The notes beneath the pieces were generated by a model. It did no database searches and was not told the DNA's origin. It worked only from the letters and a program-made list of their open reading frames with translations. From positions 1,293,110 through 1,357,109 of the forward strand of contig NZ_KV467169.1 in the NCBI RefSeq assembly GCF_001663775.1: DNA of 64,000 bases. Direction: 5' to 3'. This DNA is from Arthrobacter sp. B6. GTDB taxonomy: Bacteria > Actinomycetota > Actinomycetes > Actinomycetales > Micrococcaceae. Within the stretch, counting starts at the first letter, position 1; each line of letters opens with the position of its first letter. The position numbers and the translations under genes were made by a program. Of the stretch, positions 40,858-49,693 are shown piece after piece.

Positions 40858-42024
40858 TTATGCGCCCCATCCGGCTTGCTGGCCGCCCACGCGGTCCTCG
40901 TTGATCTGTTTCTGGTAACCGCTGGCCTTGAACGCCGCCATCGGGTCCGCGGGCAGCCCGCGGGATTCACGCCATTCGGCCAGGATGGGCCGTACGTCGG
41001 TGTAGAAGGCGTCGTTGAACACGCCGTTGGCGGCCAGGACGTCGCCGGTGCGCTGCGCCTCGCCCAGGGCAGAGGTGTCTACGAGCAGGGCCCGGGCCGT
41101 CATTTCCTGCACGTTCAGGACCGAGCGGATCTGGCCTGGGATCTTCTCTTCCAGGTTGTGGCACTGGTCCAGCATGAGGGCCACGCCGGACTCCTTGCCG
41201 AAGCCGCCGCCGCGGATGACCTCATACATGATGCGGAACAGCTGGAACGGATCGGCTGCACCGACAATCAGGTCATCGTCCGCGTAGAAGCGGGAGTTGA
41301 AGTCGAAGGAGCCAAGCTTGCCAAGCCGCAGCAGCTGCATCACGATGAACTCGATGTTGGTGCCGGGCGCGTGGTGGCCGGTGTCCAGGCAGACCATGGC
41401 CTTGTCTCCCAGGGCAAGGGTCTGCGCGTAGGACGTGCCCCAGTCCGGTACGTCGGTGTGGTAGAAAGCGGGCTCGAAGAACTTGTACTCCAGGACCAGG
41501 CGCTGTTTCTCGCCCAGGGCGGCATAGATCTCCTGCAGCGACTCGGCGAGACGGTCCTGGCGTCCGCGGAGGTCGTCCTGGCCCGGGTAGTTGGTGCCGT
41601 CAGCCAGCCAGATCTTCAGGTCCTTCGAACCCGTGGCGTGCATGATCTCGATGCAGTCCAGGTGGTGCGCGATTGCCCGGCGACGCACGGTCTCATTGGA
41701 GGACGTCAGGGAGCCGAACTTGTACTCGTCGTCCTGGAAGGTGTTGGAGTTGATCGTGCCCAGGCCCACGCCCAGGCCGGCCGCGTACTCCTTCAGCGCC
41801 GCGTAGTCATCCACTTTGTCCCAGGGAATGTGCAGCGCAACGGTGGGAGCGAGGCCGGTCAGCTCGTGAACCTTGGCGGCGTCCGCGATCTTCTCCTGCA
41901 CCGTCCGCGGGGTGCCCGGTGTGCCGAACACCCTGAAACGCGTGCCTGAATTTCCATAAGCCCACGAAGGGACCTCGATGGCAAGCTCCCCGAGCCTGCC
42001 CAGCGCCGTTGCTACGTCATTCAT
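40858..42024 (-). CDS. rhaI: L-rhamnose isomerase (RhaI type)
   Basis: A 388-residue xylose-isomerase-like TIM-barrel enzyme that converts L-rhamnose to L-rhamnulose. It is of the RhaI type of Pseudomonas/actinobacteria, which differs from E. coli RhaA. Metal and substrate residues appear in LEYKFFEPAFYHTDVPDWG (about residues 182-200), CLDTGHHAPGTNIEFIV and LGSFDFNSRFYADDDLIVG (near 235-255). It sits between rhaM (78 bases upstream) and the bifunctional aldolase (2 bases downstream). Confidence 0.95.
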   Translation of the reverse strand: MNDVATALGRLGELAIEVPSWAYGNSGTRFRVFGTPGTPRTVQEKIADAAKVHELTGLAPTVALHIPWDKVDDYAALKEYAAGLGVGLGTINSNTFQDDEYKFGSLTSSNETVRRRAIAHHLDCIEIMHATGSKDLKIWLADGTNYPGQDDLRGRQDRLAESLQEIYAALGEKQRLVLEYKFFEPAFYHTDVPDWGTSYAQTLALGDKAMVCLDTGHHAPGTNIEFIVMQLLRLGKLGSFDFNSRFYADDDLIVGAADPFQLFRIMYEVIRGGGFGKESGVALMLDQCHNLEEKIPGQIRSVLNVQEMTARALLVDTSALGEAQRTGDVLAANGVFNDAFYTDVRPILAEWRESRGLPADPMAAFKASGYQKQINEDRVGGQQAGWGA

Positions 42025-42102
42025 GATGGGTTCTTTCCGGTGTTTTGTGTTGCTGCGGTCTCGGTGGTGTTGCGGTGGCTCGGGTGCTCGAGCCGGTGTT
42101 GT

Positions 42103-42450
42103 TCAGCGGGAGGTGGACTCTGCCGCCGCGAGCTGGTCGTCAAGGTTGAAGACTTCTTCGAGGACCTGGAACCCTTCATCGGGCGCCTGGTCCGGGTTCT
42201 CGAACAGCGTGGCCATCTCGGCCTGCCAGCGGGTGTTGACCTCGGTCAGCGCCATCCGGGCCCGGGCGGCGTCGAAATCGTCGCATTCGAGGTAGCCCAC
42301 CAGGAGCCCGTCCCCGCCCAGGAACAGCGAGTAGTTCCGCCAGCCTGCGTCCTTGAGGGCGCGGAGCATCTCTGGCCACACGGCAGCGTGCCGTCGCCGG
42401 TATTCGTCGATCAGCCCTGGCTGGACCGAGGAGCGGAAACACACCCTCAT
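42103..42450 (-). CDS. rhaM: L-rhamnose mutarotase
   Basis: A 115-residue ferredoxin-like dimeric enzyme that interconverts rhamnose anomers. From ATG 42450 (AGGAGAG seven bases upstream) it opens MRVCFRSSVQPGLIDEYRRR and has the conserved HAAVWPEMLRALKDAGWRNY (about residues 21-40) and LVGYLECDDF. It is a few residues longer than the common 104-residue form, with a charged tail. A frame open to 42504 would run through the operator and is not used. First gene of the leftward rhamnose operon. Confidence 0.94.
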   Translation of the reverse strand: MRVCFRSSVQPGLIDEYRRRHAAVWPEMLRALKDAGWRNYSLFLGGDGLLVGYLECDDFDAARARMALTEVNTRWQAEMATLFENPDQAPDEGFQVLEEVFNLDDQLAAAESTSR

Positions 42451-42478
42451 CTGCGACTCTCCTGAACTTTCCAAAGTT

Positions 42479-42503
42479 TGAATCGTTTCATTGTTACGAT
42501 TCA
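42479..42503. promoter_or_regulatory. Twin LacI-type operator in the rhamnose divergent promoter
   Basis: TGAATCGTTTCA (42479-42490) and, two bases on, TGTTACGATTCA (42492-42503, inverse TGAATCGTAACA) form a back-to-back pair. Both share the CG-centred palindrome type of LacI-family regulators. The site lies 29 bases before rhaM and about 95 before the divergent lacI gene, so one repressor could control both. The same motif recurs at 49694, 50674 and 61018. Confidence 0.7.
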
Positions 42504-42598
42504 AAGTACTCTTGAGTCAAGTAGGTGTCAAGCAGTTTCCAGACTTCAATCCGGGACTGGGGAAAACTGCTGCACGTGGCATATAAGCACGGAGAATC

Positions 42599-43624
42599 AT
42601 GAATCGCTCAACAAGCATCAAGGACGTCGCACACCACGCGAGTGTTGCCGTGGGTACCGTCTCAAACGTCCTGAACTATCCGGACAGGGTCTCCCAACGC
42701 ACCAAGGAACGCGTGCTGCGCGCCATCGATGAGCTGGGCTTCGTCCGCAACGATGCGGCCCGCCAGCTGCGCGCCGGCCAGAGCCGGACCATCGGACTGA
42801 TTGTGCTGGATGTAGGCAACCCGTTCTTCACGTCTGTGGTGCGGGCCGCCGAAGACGCCGCGGCGCTCCAGGGCAGCGCCGTGCTGCTGGGCGACAGCGG
42901 CCACAACGCCAGCCGGGAGTCGAACTACATCGACCTGTTCCAGGAGCAGCGCGTGCAAGGGCTCCTCATCTCCCCGGTCGGCGACGTCACTGACCGGCTG
43001 GACCTGCTCCGTGAGCGTGGTGTGCCCACCGTCCTGGTGGACCGCTTGGCCGATGACAGCAAGTACAGTTCCGTGTCGGTGGACGACGACGCCGGCGGTT
43101 ACCTGGCCGCGCGGCACCTGCTGGACACCGGCCGCCGTCGGCTCGCCTTTGTGGGAGGCCCCACATCCATCCGCCAGGTGGCGGACCGCCTGCAGGGCGC
43201 ACAGCGTGCGGTGAAAGAGGAACCCGACGCAACCCTGGAGGTCCTTGATTCCGATGGACAGACCGTGCTGGCCGGCCGGAGCGTGGGCAACATGCTGGTG
43301 GAGCGCGGGGATCTGCCTGACGGCATCTTCTGCGCCAACGACCTGCTGGCCCTTGGCGTGATGCAGTCGCTGACCATGACGCACGCGCTGAGGATTCCCG
43401 AGGACATTGCACTGATTGGCTATGACGACATCGACTTTGCCGTCTCCGCCGTAGTGCCGCTTTCCTCCATCCGCCAGCCCACCGAAGCCCTGGGCCGCAC
43501 CGCCATTGAACTGCTGGCAGAGGAAGTAGAGTCCGAGAATGCAAAGCACCGCGCCGTAGTGTTCACACCGGAACTGGTGGTGCGCCAGAGCACGGCCCCG
43601 GCGGAGGGTTGCTCCGCCGGTTAG
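42599..43624 (+). CDS. LacI-family regulator, probable rhamnose regulon repressor
   Basis: A 341-residue repressor. The N-terminal HTH and hinge read TSIKDVAHHASVAVGTVSNVL and PDRVSQRTKERVLRAIDELGF (residues 5-48), followed by a periplasmic-binding-like effector domain (IGLIVLDVGNPFFTSVVRAAED onward). It is divergent from rhaM across a 148-base region with the twin operator. The ATG follows GGAG by six bases. The likely effector is rhamnose or rhamnulose (inference from neighbours). Recurrence of its presumed operator in front of the pectin importer, GH78 and GH42 units suggests it governs the whole region. Confidence 0.9.
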   Translation: MNRSTSIKDVAHHASVAVGTVSNVLNYPDRVSQRTKERVLRAIDELGFVRNDAARQLRAGQSRTIGLIVLDVGNPFFTSVVRAAEDAAALQGSAVLLGDSGHNASRESNYIDLFQEQRVQGLLISPVGDVTDRLDLLRERGVPTVLVDRLADDSKYSSVSVDDDAGGYLAARHLLDTGRRRLAFVGGPTSIRQVADRLQGAQRAVKEEPDATLEVLDSDGQTVLAGRSVGNMLVERGDLPDGIFCANDLLALGVMQSLTMTHALRIPEDIALIGYDDIDFAVSAVVPLSSIRQPTEALGRTAIELLAEEVESENAKHRAVVFTPELVVRQSTAPAEGCSAG

Positions 43625-43730
43625 GGGGGTTCGCCGCCCGGGATCATCCAATCGAGCAGTTCTGGAGAAGCCGCCTTCACGCCCGGACACTAGCGTGGTT
43701 CCTAACAGACCGCCAAGGAAGGAACCAGCC

Positions 43731-44195
43731 ATGAAGGAAACTCAAAAAGCCGCCCCGGACGCCAAATCATACAACGGCTTTGATGAGGAAGAACGGGCGG
43801 CAATGAAGGAACGCGCCCAGGAGCTCAAGGCTGAGTCACGCCGCGGAACACGCGCCGCCAAGCCGGACGGCGAAAGCGAAGTGCTGGGGAAGATCGCCGA
43901 GATGTCGGAACCGGACCGTGGCATCGCCGAGCGACTGCACGCCATCATCAAGGAAAACGCGCCGGAACTCTCACCCAAAACCTGGTACGGGATGCCTGCC
44001 TACGCCAAGGACGGCAAGGTGGTCTGCTTCTTCCAGCCTGCCGACAAATTCAAGGCACGGTACCCGACACTTGGATTCAACGATCCCGCGAACCTCGACG
44101 ACGGGAACATGTGGCCCACCTCCTACGCACTGACAAAACTCACCCCGGCTGATGAGGCGAAGATCGTCGGGCTCGTGAAGAAGGCTGTCAGCTAA
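43731..44195 (+). CDS. DUF1801-family protein (YdhG/iron-chaperone-like fold)
   Basis: A 154-residue cytoplasmic protein from ATG 43731 (AAGGAAGGAA upstream). Residues 1-60 are highly charged and helical; residues 65-154 carry the DUF1801/YdhG pattern LHAIIKENAPELSPKTWYGMPAYAKDGKVVCFFQ. Related proteins are loosely annotated as iron chaperones or frataxin-like; function is not established. TAGCGT near 43692 may be a promoter element. It is unrelated to the sugar genes around it. Confidence 0.8.
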   Translation: MKETQKAAPDAKSYNGFDEEERAAMKERAQELKAESRRGTRAAKPDGESEVLGKIAEMSEPDRGIAERLHAIIKENAPELSPKTWYGMPAYAKDGKVVCFFQPADKFKARYPTLGFNDPANLDDGNMWPTSYALTKLTPADEAKIVGLVKKAVS

Positions 44196-44227
44196 CGGCG
44201 GGCGCCGGCAGCAGTATCGTGCATTGC

Positions 44228-44583
44228 ATGGTGACAATACGTGATTGCAGCACGGACGATCTTCGGGGCCTCGTATCGCTGAGGGCCAAATGGGCCGCCG
44301 AGCAGGACCCAACAACGCATGATGACCCGGACTTTGAAAATGCTTCCAGCGGATGCCTAAGCCAGGGAAGCCGGCTTCCTGCTGGGTCTACCTGGGAAAT
44401 GTATTCGTGCTGCCGGCGCATCGGAATGCCAGCACCGGAGGCAGATTGGTTGAGGCCGCCATTGCGTTTTCCGAGGGCATCGGTGCGGCAAGAATGGTGC
44501 TCTCCCCCTCAGCCGAATCGCAGGGCTTCTATCGTCGGCTGGGCTTCCACCCAGCTGAGGAATTGAGCATGCGCAAGCTGTAG
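44228..44583 (+). pseudogene. Broken GNAT acetyltransferase gene
   Basis: The first frame (from ATG 44228) encodes a GNAT start, MVTIRDCSTDDLRGLVSLRA to about DDPDFENA. It then runs out of phase near 44340-44355. From about 44353 the next frame encodes the acetyl-CoA-binding end: YLGNVFVLPAHRNASTGGRL, then LSPSAESQGFYRRLGFHPAEE to TAG 44583. The two parts together are about 40 residues shorter than a normal GNAT protein, and the missing part is the middle strand region. An internal deletion with loss of phase explains both. TATCGT seven bases before the ATG suggests it may still be transcribed. Confidence 0.75.
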
Positions 44584-44647
44584 TCCGCCGTCATGTGGCT
44601 GCAGACCGATGAGCAGGAATGCGGGTTTCGGACGGACTCGTCAGTGG

Positions 44648-45319
44648 CTAGATCTTCTCCACGGTAAGGTTCCGATACGCGGCCTTCAGCGGTGCCATCT
44701 GGCGGAAGCCGATACGGCCCGCGCCCAGCACCTTGTCCGACGCGTCGGACCACTCAAAGAGCGGCAGCCCGTTGATGGAGAACGCCACGCGCGGCCCGTC
44801 CTTCACTACTTCCAGGCGGTAAAAGTCCACTGCGTCCTCGGTGGGCGGCAGCGGATCGGCGCCCTGGGCCACCAACTCAAAGCCAGCGCTCTTCCTGAGG
44901 TTGCACGTACGGAAAGCCCGCTCCGACTCGTACTTGTGCCGGAAATAGGACACATGGAGGGCGTTGATATCGCCGGAGTGGTACTGCGGATAGTAACCAG
45001 TCCGGGGCGCCAGGTCGGCCGAGAACAGGTCGCGTCCGCCGTGGCCCGCGGCTGAGAAGAAGAGCATGGCCAGGCCCGGTTCCGCGAGGGGCAGAAACTC
45101 CCAGGTGATCCGGATGCCGTCAGGGAACTCCGTTGGGCACCAGAACGTCCAGTGCGCGTGGTCCCCGAACTCTTCGTCGTCCAGCGAGCCAGACAGCTCA
45201 AGCGCGCCGTTGCGGCTTCCCAGGCTGAGCGGCCCTTCCGCCACCCAGCCGGACACGTCCGCCGGGCCGGTAAGCGGGTTGCTGTACAGCAGCCCGGTGC
45301 TGACCTGTGACGCTCCCAC
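44648..45319 (-). CDS. DUF1961-family protein (YesU-like, pectin utilisation)
   Basis: A 223-residue protein with the beta-sandwich concanavalin-like pattern of DUF1961/YesU: WTFWCPTEFPDGIRITWEFLPL (in parts), LAMLFFSAAGHGGRDLF, PQYHSGDINALHVSYFRH and VAFSINGLPLFEW. B. subtilis YesU lies in the rhamnogalacturonan cluster; its biochemical role is not known. It starts at GTG 45319 immediately after the CE12 stop, so it is the last gene of the Ytc-type importer operon. Confidence 0.85.
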   Translation of the reverse strand: MGASQVSTGLLYSNPLTGPADVSGWVAEGPLSLGSRNGALELSGSLDDEEFGDHAHWTFWCPTEFPDGIRITWEFLPLAEPGLAMLFFSAAGHGGRDLFSADLAPRTGYYPQYHSGDINALHVSYFRHKYESERAFRTCNLRKSAGFELVAQGADPLPPTEDAVDFYRLEVVKDGPRVAFSINGLPLFEWSDASDKVLGAGRIGFRQMAPLKAAYRNLTVEKI

Positions 45320-46045
45320 CTAGCCGCGCTCCGCCGTCGTAAGTCCCGCCGTCGAGCGTTCCCGGGAGCCCGGGCGTCCCGGTCCGAAGCCGAGGCGTGT
45401 CAGCTGGGAGGCAACCTCCGTGGCCACAAGGGCCGCGCCGTGCTGCGAAAAGTGCGTGTTGTCCGCCAGTCCGGCCGGCCAGAAGGCGTGCTCGCCCGGT
45501 CCGAAATGGCAAAACAGGGACTCCGATTCCTCAACCCCGAGTTCCAGGTACAGCGCACGGGTCCAGGTGTTAAGGTCGACGACGGGCAGCTGCAGTTCGA
45601 GCGCGATCTCCCGAACCACTTCGGGGTAGTCCTCCAGGCTTTGCTCCAGGACGCCGCGCGGGTCGGGGAGCCCGCCCGGGCCGTCGAGGAAGTGCCGGCG
45701 CTCCACCGAAGTGCACAGCACCGGCACGGCACCCAGGGCACGGACCTCGGCCACCATGGTGCGCAGGTTGGCGGCGTAACCGGTCCTGGCAGCTAGGTGG
45801 ACCTTCTTCTGGTCATTGTGACCGAACTGCACCAGGACGAGGTCGCCGGCGCCGGCGGTGTCCAGGAGCTGATTCCAGAGGCCCTCCTCGCGGAAGGACT
45901 CCGTACTGGCCCCACCCTTGGCGAAGTTGTACACGGCAGCCCACGTGTAGACGTGCGGAGCCAACTGCGCTCCCCAGCCGCTCATGGGGTACTCGTGGGT
46001 GGGACAGTTGGCCACCGTGGAATCTCCGGCGAGCAGGATTTTCAT
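45320..46045 (-). CDS. Rhamnogalacturonan acetylesterase (CE12, SGNH hydrolase)
   Basis: A 241-residue SGNH hydrolase. Block I is LLAGDSTVAN (Ser9), the block III Asn lies in VQFGHNDQKK (near 73-80), and the Asp/His pair lies in LADNTHFSQHGA (near 205-216). The GDSTV start and GHNDQKK are specific to the CE12 rhamnogalacturonan acetylesterases, which deacetylate the galacturonic acid-rhamnose backbone. No signal peptide, so it acts on imported oligomers. It lies 32 bases after the permease and directly before DUF1961. Confidence 0.92.
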   Translation of the reverse strand: MKILLAGDSTVANCPTHEYPMSGWGAQLAPHVYTWAAVYNFAKGGASTESFREEGLWNQLLDTAGAGDLVLVQFGHNDQKKVHLAARTGYAANLRTMVAEVRALGAVPVLCTSVERRHFLDGPGGLPDPRGVLEQSLEDYPEVVREIALELQLPVVDLNTWTRALYLELGVEESESLFCHFGPGEHAFWPAGLADNTHFSQHGAALVATEVASQLTRLGFGPGRPGSRERSTAGLTTAERG

Positions 46046-46077
46046 GCTGTGCTTTCTGTTGGTGCGGATGGTTGCCG

Positions 46078-46950
46078 TTAGCCCTTAACCGAGCCGATCA
46101 GCATGCCCTTGGCGAAGTGCTTCTGCAGGAACGGGTAGAAGATCAGGATGGGCAGGGTGGCCACCACGATGACAGCGAACTTGATGCCCTGCTCGGGCGG
46201 GATGTAGTTCGGGTCAACGTTGCCGGTGCCGAGCAGGTCGGAGGAGGCGGTGACCTGGCGCAGGTACATCTGCAGTGTCCACTTTGAGTTGTCCGAAAGG
46301 TAGAGCAGGGGTGACATGAAGTCATTCCAGATCCCGACGGCGTAGAACAGGGCGAACGTGGCCAGCACCGGCTTGGACAGCGGAAGCAGGATCCGCCACA
46401 GAATCCCGATCTCGGTGGCACCGTCCATCTTCGCGGACTCTTCAAGCTCGGCGGGGAGTTCCTGGAAGAAGTTCTTGATGATGATCAGGCTGAAAGGGTT
46501 GATCGCTGCCGGCAGGATCAGCGCCCAGTACGAGTTGAGCAGGCCGAGGTCCTTGACCAGCAGGAACGTGGGGATCATGCCGCCGGAGAACACCATCGCG
46601 AAGACCACCAGGGACAGGATCAGCTGGCGTCCGCGGAGGTTCCGCTTGGCCAGCGGGTAGGCCATGGTGACGGTGAAGGCAAGCTGGATCAGTGTGCCGA
46701 CGGCGGTGACCAGCACAGTGGTGACCAGCGCCCGGATGAACGCCGGCGTGGAAAAGATGTATTCGTAGGAGCCCAGGGTGAACTGTTCGGGCCAGACGAA
46801 GAAGGCCCGCCGGGTGATTTCCGCTTCGTTGGCGAACGAGCCGGCGAAGACGTAGATGAACGGCAGCAGCGTGATGATGCCGATCAGGGTAAGGAAGACG
46901 TAGTTGGCGGCGTCGAAGATCCGGCCGCCGGTGGTGTTGTGAATCTTCAT
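46078..46950 (-). CDS. ABC transporter permease, LplC/YtcP type
   Basis: A 290-residue permease with six membrane segments, opening NTTGGRIFDAANYVFLTLIG, and with the EAA loop ESAKMDGATEIGILWRILLP near residues 183-202. It ends FLQKHFAKGMLIGSVKG, the characteristic LplC/YtcP tail. The ATG overlaps the stop of the partner permease (TAATG). In B. subtilis the YteP-YtcP-YtcQ importer takes up rhamnogalacturonan-derived oligosaccharides. Confidence 0.94.
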   Translation of the reverse strand: MKIHNTTGGRIFDAANYVFLTLIGIITLLPFIYVFAGSFANEAEITRRAFFVWPEQFTLGSYEYIFSTPAFIRALVTTVLVTAVGTLIQLAFTVTMAYPLAKRNLRGRQLILSLVVFAMVFSGGMIPTFLLVKDLGLLNSYWALILPAAINPFSLIIIKNFFQELPAELEESAKMDGATEIGILWRILLPLSKPVLATFALFYAVGIWNDFMSPLLYLSDNSKWTLQMYLRQVTASSDLLGTGNVDPNYIPPEQGIKFAVIVVATLPILIFYPFLQKHFAKGMLIGSVKG

Positions 46951-47972
46951 TAGAACAGTCCGCTCTGGTTGAATCGCTTGGCCAGCCAGTTGGTGCCGAA
47001 GATCAGCACAATGCCCACCAGGGACTTGAACAGTCCTACGGCGGTGGAGTAGCTGTAGGCGCCCTGGGTGATGCCCACGAAGTAGACGTAGGTGTCAAAG
47101 ACATCGGCCACGGACCGGTTCAGGGCGTTGGTCATCAGGTAGATCTGCTCAAAGCCCGTGTTGAGCATCTGCCCGATCGCGAGGATGAGCATCACGATGA
47201 TGGTGGACCGGATACCAGGCAGGGTGATGTGCCAGACCCGGCGGAAGCGGCCGGCGCCGTCGATGATGGCGGCTTCGTACTGGTCCTGGTCCACGGTGGC
47301 GAGGGCGGCGAGGAAGATGATGGTTCCCCAGCCGGTGTTCTTCCAGATCTCCTGCAGCACGATCAGTGGCCGGAACCAGGCGGGGTCGGACAGGAAGTCA
47401 ATGTTCGTGCCGAGGACGTTGTTGATGAACAGGAACAGCGGCCCGAAGTCCAGGGCGAACAGCAGGAAGCTCAGCGACGCCACAATGGTCCAGGACAAAA
47501 AGTGCGGGATGTAGACCAAGGTCTGCACGGTGCGTTTGAGGATTGACAGACGGACCTCGTTCAGCAGGAGTGCCAACACGATGGTCAGGGGGAACGCGAT
47601 GCCCAGGTTAAGGAACGCCAGGATCAGGGTGTTGCCCAGCAGCCTCGGGAAGTCAGGGTTGGAGAAAAAATCCTGGAAATGTTGGAAACCCACCCACGGG
47701 CTGGCGTTCACGCCCAGGAACGGGACGTAGTCCTTGAACGCGATACTGACCCCGTACATCGGGGCATAACGGAACACCGCGAAGTAAATTACGCCAGGAA
47801 GGAGCAGCAGGTACAGCCACTTGTAGTGCGCAAAGTGGACGGAGAACTTGCCCCGCGGGGTCTTGGCGGGTTTACCGGGCTTCTTGCGCCGCTTGCCGGC
47901 GTTGCCGGTTTCCGTGCCAGCACCCTCGCCGGCGCCGATGTTCGAGGCCAGTGCGTCTGTCAGCTGCGACAT
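46950..47972 (-). CDS. ABC transporter permease, LplB/YteP type
   Basis: A 340-residue permease. A Lys/Gly-rich cytoplasmic N-terminus (residues 1-45) precedes YKWLYLLLLPGVIYFAVFRY, the standard first helix of LplB-type permeases, then YAPMYGVSIAFKDY. The EAA loop EAAIIDGAGRFRRVWHITLP is near residues 232-251, and the protein ends NWLAKRFNQSGLF. It is downstream of the binding-protein gene with a strong hairpin in the 82-base gap. Confidence 0.94.
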   Translation of the reverse strand: MSQLTDALASNIGAGEGAGTETGNAGKRRKKPGKPAKTPRGKFSVHFAHYKWLYLLLLPGVIYFAVFRYAPMYGVSIAFKDYVPFLGVNASPWVGFQHFQDFFSNPDFPRLLGNTLILAFLNLGIAFPLTIVLALLLNEVRLSILKRTVQTLVYIPHFLSWTIVASLSFLLFALDFGPLFLFINNVLGTNIDFLSDPAWFRPLIVLQEIWKNTGWGTIIFLAALATVDQDQYEAAIIDGAGRFRRVWHITLPGIRSTIIVMLILAIGQMLNTGFEQIYLMTNALNRSVADVFDTYVYFVGITQGAYSYSTAVGLFKSLVGIVLIFGTNWLAKRFNQSGLF

Positions 47973-48001
47973 TCAGGCCTCCTTTCTGGTGGTGGGAATC
48001 C

Positions 48002-48042
48002 GCTGCCGGCCGGCCCGCATGGTGCGCAGGCCGGCCGGCAGC
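48002..48042. terminator. 14-bp perfect hairpin between binding-protein and permease genes
   Basis: GCTGCCGGCCGGCC (48002-48015) pairs perfectly with GGCCGGCCGGCAGC (48029-48042). The stem lies 13 bases after the binding-protein stop and lacks a T-run. Such intercistronic stems usually raise the amount of binding protein over permease by partial termination or mRNA protection. Confidence 0.6.
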
Positions 48043-48054
48043 GCCGGGAGTCTG

Positions 48055-49584
48055 CTACTTGTTGTCCTGCCAGAGCTTGTTGATCTCTTCCTGGACCTTG
48101 TCGCCGCCGCTGGTCTTCCACAGGTTGATGGCGTCCTTGAGGCCCTGCTCATCAATCTGGCCGGCGAGGTACTTGATCCGGGCGTCAGCCACGATGTTGT
48201 CCAGCTGCGCGCCCTTGGCCACATACGTCTCCGAGACGTAGGGGGCGGCAGGGTTGTAGACAGCACTCTCGAGGTCCTTCGCCATGACTTCGATGCGCTT
48301 GTCGAAGACTTCCTGCTCGTAGTCCGAGGCCTGCTTTACGGGGTAGAAGTTGTTGCCGGTGACGTTGGTACCCAACTGGGCGTAGCTCTTGATGTCGGTG
48401 TTGACCACCTTGCCCTCCGGAGTTTCGGGTTTGATAGTGGCAGCCTTGCCGTCCTCCACCGTGAAGTTCACGCCTTCGATGCCGTTGTTGAGCAGCACGG
48501 CTGTCTCTTTGGAGTTCATCTTGTCCAGGAACTCCAGGACCGTCTTCAGCTCTCCTTCGGTGCGGACGCTGGTCTTGGGGATCGCCAGGAAGCCGGCGTA
48601 GCCGTCCGTGGGATGCGTGTTCAGTTCACCGTCCGGGCTTTCGAGCCCGCCAACGAAGCCCACCTTGTTTTGGAAGTCGTCCGGGTTGGCCTGCTTGAAC
48701 AGGTTGATGAGGACACTGACGCGGGAGTCGACGTCAATGATGATGCCGCCCTTGCCGTTGAAGAACGGCTCGTTCCATTTGGTGCCGTCGAATGTTGCAA
48801 AGTCCGGGTTAATGAGCTTTTCGTCCACCATTTTCTTGACGAACCGGTTGGCTTCCAGGAATTCCTCGGTTTCGAAACTCGGGATCAGCTCTCCGTCCTT
48901 CTCCGTCCACCGGTTGCCCGCCCCGTACCAGGTTTCGATCATGTCGTAGGGGCTGTTGGAGCCCAGTGCGCCCCATTTGGGGATGGTGATGCCCCAGGTA
49001 TCGGCCTGGCCGTTGCCATCCGGGTCCTTTTCCGTGAAGGCCTTGGCCACGTTGTACAGGTCCTCGGTGGTTTTCGGGGCTTCCAACCCGAGTTTGTCCA
49101 ACCAGTCCTGACGGAACATCACGGCGGACCGGATGGGGTTGCGGGCGCGGAAAACGCCGTAGACCTTGCCGTTGATGCTGGCGTTCTGCTCCACCTCTCG
49201 GAAGGTGGACTTCAGGTTGGGGTATTGATCAAGCTTGTCCGTGAGGTCCCAGAAGGCACCCGCCTCGGCGTTCTTGACGAACCCCGGCGACTTGCCCTGC
49301 ACCACCAGTACGTGCGGAATCTCAGACGAAGCCAGGGTGATATTCATCTTGTCTTCGTAGGAGGCGTTCGGCGTCCACGTAATGTTGACGTCCTTGCCGG
49401 TGAGTTCCTCCAGCTTCTGCTGCACGGCTCCGTCCGGTGAAGGCGGCTGCGCTTCCAGGAACGGCGCCATCACGTTGATGGTGGACAGGTCCGCGGACTG
49501 TGTTTCACCGGCTCCGCAGGCGGTCAGGGTCAGGGCCGTGGCGGTCACGACGGCGGCGGCCAGGCTGAGTTTTCTGGTGATCAT
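48055..49584 (-). CDS. Extracellular oligosaccharide-binding lipoprotein, LplA/YtcQ type
   Basis: A 509-residue lipoprotein with a signal peptide MITRKLSLAAAVVTATALT and lipobox LTAC (Cys23). The mature domain is the large family-1 binding protein of the Lpl/Ytc type, with NVMAPFLEAQPPS and WTPNASYEDKMNITLASSEIP near residues 40-95. Its size (over 500 residues) matches binding proteins for larger oligosaccharides. AAAAGGAAC precedes the ATG. Heads the operon binding protein, LplB type, LplC type, CE12, DUF1961. An operator-like site lies 110 bases upstream. Confidence 0.93.
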   Translation of the reverse strand: MITRKLSLAAAVVTATALTLTACGAGETQSADLSTINVMAPFLEAQPPSPDGAVQQKLEELTGKDVNITWTPNASYEDKMNITLASSEIPHVLVVQGKSPGFVKNAEAGAFWDLTDKLDQYPNLKSTFREVEQNASINGKVYGVFRARNPIRSAVMFRQDWLDKLGLEAPKTTEDLYNVAKAFTEKDPDGNGQADTWGITIPKWGALGSNSPYDMIETWYGAGNRWTEKDGELIPSFETEEFLEANRFVKKMVDEKLINPDFATFDGTKWNEPFFNGKGGIIIDVDSRVSVLINLFKQANPDDFQNKVGFVGGLESPDGELNTHPTDGYAGFLAIPKTSVRTEGELKTVLEFLDKMNSKETAVLLNNGIEGVNFTVEDGKAATIKPETPEGKVVNTDIKSYAQLGTNVTGNNFYPVKQASDYEQEVFDKRIEVMAKDLESAVYNPAAPYVSETYVAKGAQLDNIVADARIKYLAGQIDEQGLKDAINLWKTSGGDKVQEEINKLWQDNK

Positions 49585-49693
49585 GGTGTTCCTTTTCCGC
49601 TTCTTCGGGGTTGAGTAGGTAATTCGGTTGAGTTGGTGATCGGTTCAGGTTGAACTTGGCGCAGCTCAGGAGCGGGCGGACGCGGGGCGATAT

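Noticed and set aside
42532..42570. Inverted repeat GCAGTTTCC/GGAAAACTGC before the lacI gene as a further operator
   Set aside because: Arms are 20 bases apart and match neither recurrent motif well; may be chance.
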